From Modestobacter sp. (GTDB taxonomy: Bacteria; Actinomycetota; Actinomycetes; Mycobacteriales; Geodermatophilaceae): a stretch of 6,288 bases of DNA. The translations under genes and the position numbers were made by a program. How positions within the stretch are numbered: the first letter of the stretch is position 1; every line of letters starts with the position of its first letter. This document shows positions 5,779 through 6,288 of this stretch, piece by piece. A model generated the notes under the pieces. It saw only the letters and a program-made list of their open reading frames with translations, did no database searches and had not been told where the DNA came from. The stretch spans positions 1-6,288 of the forward strand of contig JAOPVN010000317.1 of NCBI GenBank assembly GCA_025966175.1. Direction: 5' to 3'.

Positions 5779-6012
5779 GTGCCGCGCAGCCCCGAGCAGA
5801 TCCAGCAGGAGATCGACGCCGCCCGCGAGTCGCTGGCGGCCACCCTGGACGAGCTGGCCTTCCGTACCAACCCGAAGCGACTGGCCGACCAGGGGAAGGC
5901 CAAGGCGCAGGCGTTCCTGCAGAGCCCGCCCGGGATGGCCATCGTCGGCGTGGTCGGACTGACCATCACCTTCGTCGTCACGCGGAAGATCGTCCGGCGC
6001 ATCAAGCGCTGA
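5779..6012 (+). CDS. DUF3618-family small membrane protein
   Basis: A 77-aa protein matching the actinobacterial DUF3618 pattern. The charged helix at 4-30 ('SPEQIQQEIDAARESLAATLDELAFRTNP') is the family signature. It is followed by a Lys/Ala-rich linker and one hydrophobic segment at about 51-68 ('PGMAIVGVVGLTITFVVT'), with a strongly basic tail 'RKIVRRIKR' expected on the cytoplasmic side. The function is not known; members are often near cell-envelope or phage-shock-like membrane proteins. GTG at 5779 is chosen because it starts right before the signature helix; only a weak GGCAGG (5764-5769) serves as ribosome binding site. It diverges from the tRNA-Leu gene 64 bp away and is not in an operon with anything to its left. 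Confidence 0.85.
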   Translation: MPRSPEQIQQEIDAARESLAATLDELAFRTNPKRLADQGKAKAQAFLQSPPGMAIVGVVGLTITFVVTRKIVRRIKR

Positions 6013-6018
6013 GCCCCG

Positions 6019-6077
6019 CCGAGTGGTGACCTGTCGCCGTCACCCGGCTCCGGTGACCACCACAGCTCGCCACTCGG
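6019..6077. repeat. Nested alternative hairpins after the DUF3618 gene
   Basis: An outer stem CCGAGTGG (6019-6026)/CCACTCGG (6070-6077) encloses a central GTCACC (6039-6044). The central arm can pair either with GGTGAC at 6025-6030 or with GGTGAC at 6052-6057. The structure starts 7 nt past the stop codon and ends 5 nt before the ATG at 6082. It is probably a terminator for the DUF3618 gene; there is no U-tract. The two inner pairings exclude each other. Confidence 0.45.
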
Positions 6078-6081
6078 TGCG

Positions 6082-6288
6082 ATGAGCGTCCGTGTTCGGC
6101 TGGCCACGGCGGCCGACGCCGTCACCGCCCGTCCACCTCGCCTCGCGCGCCGCGGCGCTGTCCTGGCTGTCGACGCTGCGCACCGACGCGGAGACCCGCG
6201 ACTGGATCGCCGGCAGGGCATCGGCACGCTCCTGCTGCGCCAGGTGCAGGCCGCCGGCCCCGACGGTCTCACCTTCGTCGTCTTCGCC
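6082..6288 (+). pseudogene. Degraded GNAT-family N-acetyltransferase, partial
   Basis: From ATG at 6082 the frame reads 'MSVRVRLATAADAVTA', the usual beginning of a GNAT domain. The expected continuation, 'VHLASRAAALSWLSTLRTDAETRDWIAG', is found only in the +1 frame (6131-6214), as if two bases were lost near 6130 (CGC-GTC reduced to CGTC). The original frame then resumes with 'RQGIGTLLLRQVQAAGPDGLTFVVFA' (from 6211), which is the acetyl-CoA-binding motif (R/QxxGxG) and what follows. Between 'DWIAG' and 'RQGIG' the middle strands, about 40 residues in relatives, are missing. The ATG frame is open to the window edge, but much of it is out of register with the family, so a working enzyme is unlikely. 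No good ribosome binding site precedes the ATG. The 2-base change alone could be a sequencing error; the internal loss could not. Confidence 0.65.

Noticed and set aside
4977..6029. A 350-codon plus-strand open frame running antisense to the thiolase-like gene and through the tRNA.
   Set aside because: It crosses a complete tRNA-Leu on the other strand, has low-complexity Arg/Gly/Pro composition and no domain. It is an artefact of high GC.

Overview
The window comes from a very GC-rich actinobacterium. The evidence is strong G/C bias at third codon positions, frequent GTG starts, AGGAGG-type ribosome binding sites, and gene families common in Pseudonocardiales and related soil actinomycetes. 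The genus is inference only. No mobile element, integrase, CRISPR array or origin is visible.

Layout: (1) 1-765, minus strand: the N-terminal two thirds of an FAD-dependent class A monooxygenase, cut by the window edge. (2) 766-937: a divergent control region with clustered ACTTC/GAAGT half-sites. (3) 938-1507, plus: an XRE-cupin regulator that probably controls the monooxygenase, followed at 1605-1868 by an 87-aa protein of unknown function. (4) 1918-3006, minus: a secreted alpha/beta hydrolase with a visible Ser-Asp-His triad. (5) 3332-5507, minus: a tightly coupled three-gene operon. In transcription order it holds a cysteine-less thiolase-like (lipid-transfer type) protein, a zinc-ribbon/OB-fold DUF35 partner, and a TetR regulator, with ATGA and GTGA overlaps. 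(6) 5634-5714, minus: tRNA-Leu(UAG). (7) 5779-6012, plus: a small DUF3618 membrane protein. (8) 6082 to the end, plus: a degraded GNAT acetyltransferase.

The most informative signal is a pair of near-identical palindromes, 19 of 20 bases the same, centred on CAGTCGACTG. One lies just upstream of the thiolase-like operon (5530-5547) and the other just upstream of the secreted hydrolase (3053-3070). Together with the TetR gene at the end of the operon, they suggest one local regulon. In this model a secreted esterase or lactonase frees a hydrophobic substrate. The cytoplasmic thiolase-like/DUF35 pair then acts on a CoA thioester, possibly as a retro-aldolase as in steroid side-chain degradation, and the TetR protein senses an intermediate. 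The regulon is inferred from sequence; the substrate cannot be read from it.

The FAD monooxygenase/XRE-cupin pair looks like a second, independent divergent regulatory unit. The 3' end of the window holds ordinary chromosomal genes plus one decaying gene.
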